This document shows, in pieces, positions 6,367-6,647 of a DNA stretch of 6,647 nucleotides. Both the position numbers and the translations under genes were made by a program. Position 1 is the stretch's first letter. Each line of letters begins with the position of its first letter. The DNA is from CAYPHA01 sp964410215. Lineage in GTDB: Bacteria; Calditrichota; Calditrichia; Calditrichales; CAYPHA01. The DNA is taken from assembly GCA_964410215.1 (NCBI GenBank), contig CAYPHA010000133.1, forward strand, positions 1-6,647, in the 5' to 3' direction. A model generated the notes under the pieces. It saw only the letters and a list, made by a program, of their open reading frames with translations. It did not search any database and was not told the origin of the DNA.

Positions 6367-6647
6367 GTAATAGCCCCGTTTATAGATTACCCGAAATCCG
6401 TGACATTACCCGTGAACAGTTTGATGCGCTCTTCCAGATCAGCCGTATGTTGAATGAAGCGGAACTCCGGGAAAGCCTGGTTGAGGACGCTCTGGACCTT
6501 CTGATCCAGGTCATTCAGGCCGAACGCGGCCTTTTTGCCAGATATGATCCGGAGAAACAGATCTTTTCCATCTTATCCGCCCGGAATATAGAACAGGAGC
6601 AGATATCCGATCTGTCCGAATTCTCCTCGGGTATTCTTCAACAGGTT
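6363..6647 (+). CDS. GAF-domain signalling protein, N-terminal 95 residues (cut by window end)
   Basis: An open frame from ATG 6363 runs through the last base with no stop. The start overlaps the preceding stop as ATGA (6363-6366), typical of translational coupling. There is no signal peptide, so it is cytoplasmic. After about 18 residues comes a GAF-like start: FDALFQISRMLNEA (20-33), a helix with LVEDALDLLIQVIQAERGLF (39-58), then a strand turn YDPEKQIFSILSARNI (60-75) and SEFSSGILQQV (85-95). The AERG...ARNI...S.FS..IL..V pattern is the one I associate with N-terminal GAF domains of sigma-54-interacting (NifA/NtrC-type) activators. Histidine kinases and GGDEF proteins can carry the same module. 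The output domain lies outside the window, so the class is unresolved. Confidence 0.85.
   Translation, partial: MSNSPVYRLPEIRDITREQFDALFQISRMLNEAELRESLVEDALDLLIQVIQAERGLFARYDPEKQIFSILSARNIEQEQISDLSEFSSGILQQV

Overview
This is an ordinary-looking chromosomal stretch from a Gram-negative (diderm) bacterium, with five genes all on the + strand. Four encode exported envelope proteins: two lipoproteins, a FadL/PorV-type outer-membrane barrel and a TonB-dependent receptor. The last gene is a cut-off GAF-domain regulator or sensor. Three things point to the wider FCB group: the WNPAG-type barrel, the carboxypeptidase-regulatory-like extension on the TonB receptor, and a lipoprotein with an NPLDP motif just after its cysteine. 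Clear Shine-Dalgarno sites and moderate GC content fit candidate lineages such as Calditrichota/KSB1-like, Balneolota or Marinimicrobia better than classical Bacteroides. The phylum call is an inference without any marker gene.

Layout. Bases 1-79 are a leader with a candidate sigma-54-type promoter (25-40). Bases 80-1384 encode an unusual lipoprotein with an acidic N-part, a His/Cys/Tyr/Trp-rich middle and a long Ser/Arg/Lys/Gly tail. After 15 nt comes a FadL/OmpP1/PorV-like barrel (1400-2773), so these two look like one operon. It is closed by a strong intrinsic terminator (2812-2847). A TonB-dependent receptor follows (about 2900-5230). An AT-rich 167-nt gap (5231-5397) with a candidate promoter separates it from a three-domain beta-sandwich lipoprotein (5398-6366). 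That gene overlaps by 4 nt (ATGA) with the start of a GAF-domain protein (6363 to window end).

How the parts may fit together. The first two genes probably make a surface lipoprotein and a hydrophobic-substrate or secretion-linked barrel. The receptor imports an unidentified ligand; its motifs lean toward the heme/hemoprotein and BtuB-like part of the family. The second lipoprotein and the GAF protein are probably translationally coupled, which hints that an envelope component and a cytoplasmic sensor/regulator share a task. No mobile element, RNA gene or CRISPR array was seen. The least familiar item is the first lipoprotein, with its His/Cys cluster and strict segregation of acidic, aromatic and basic residues.
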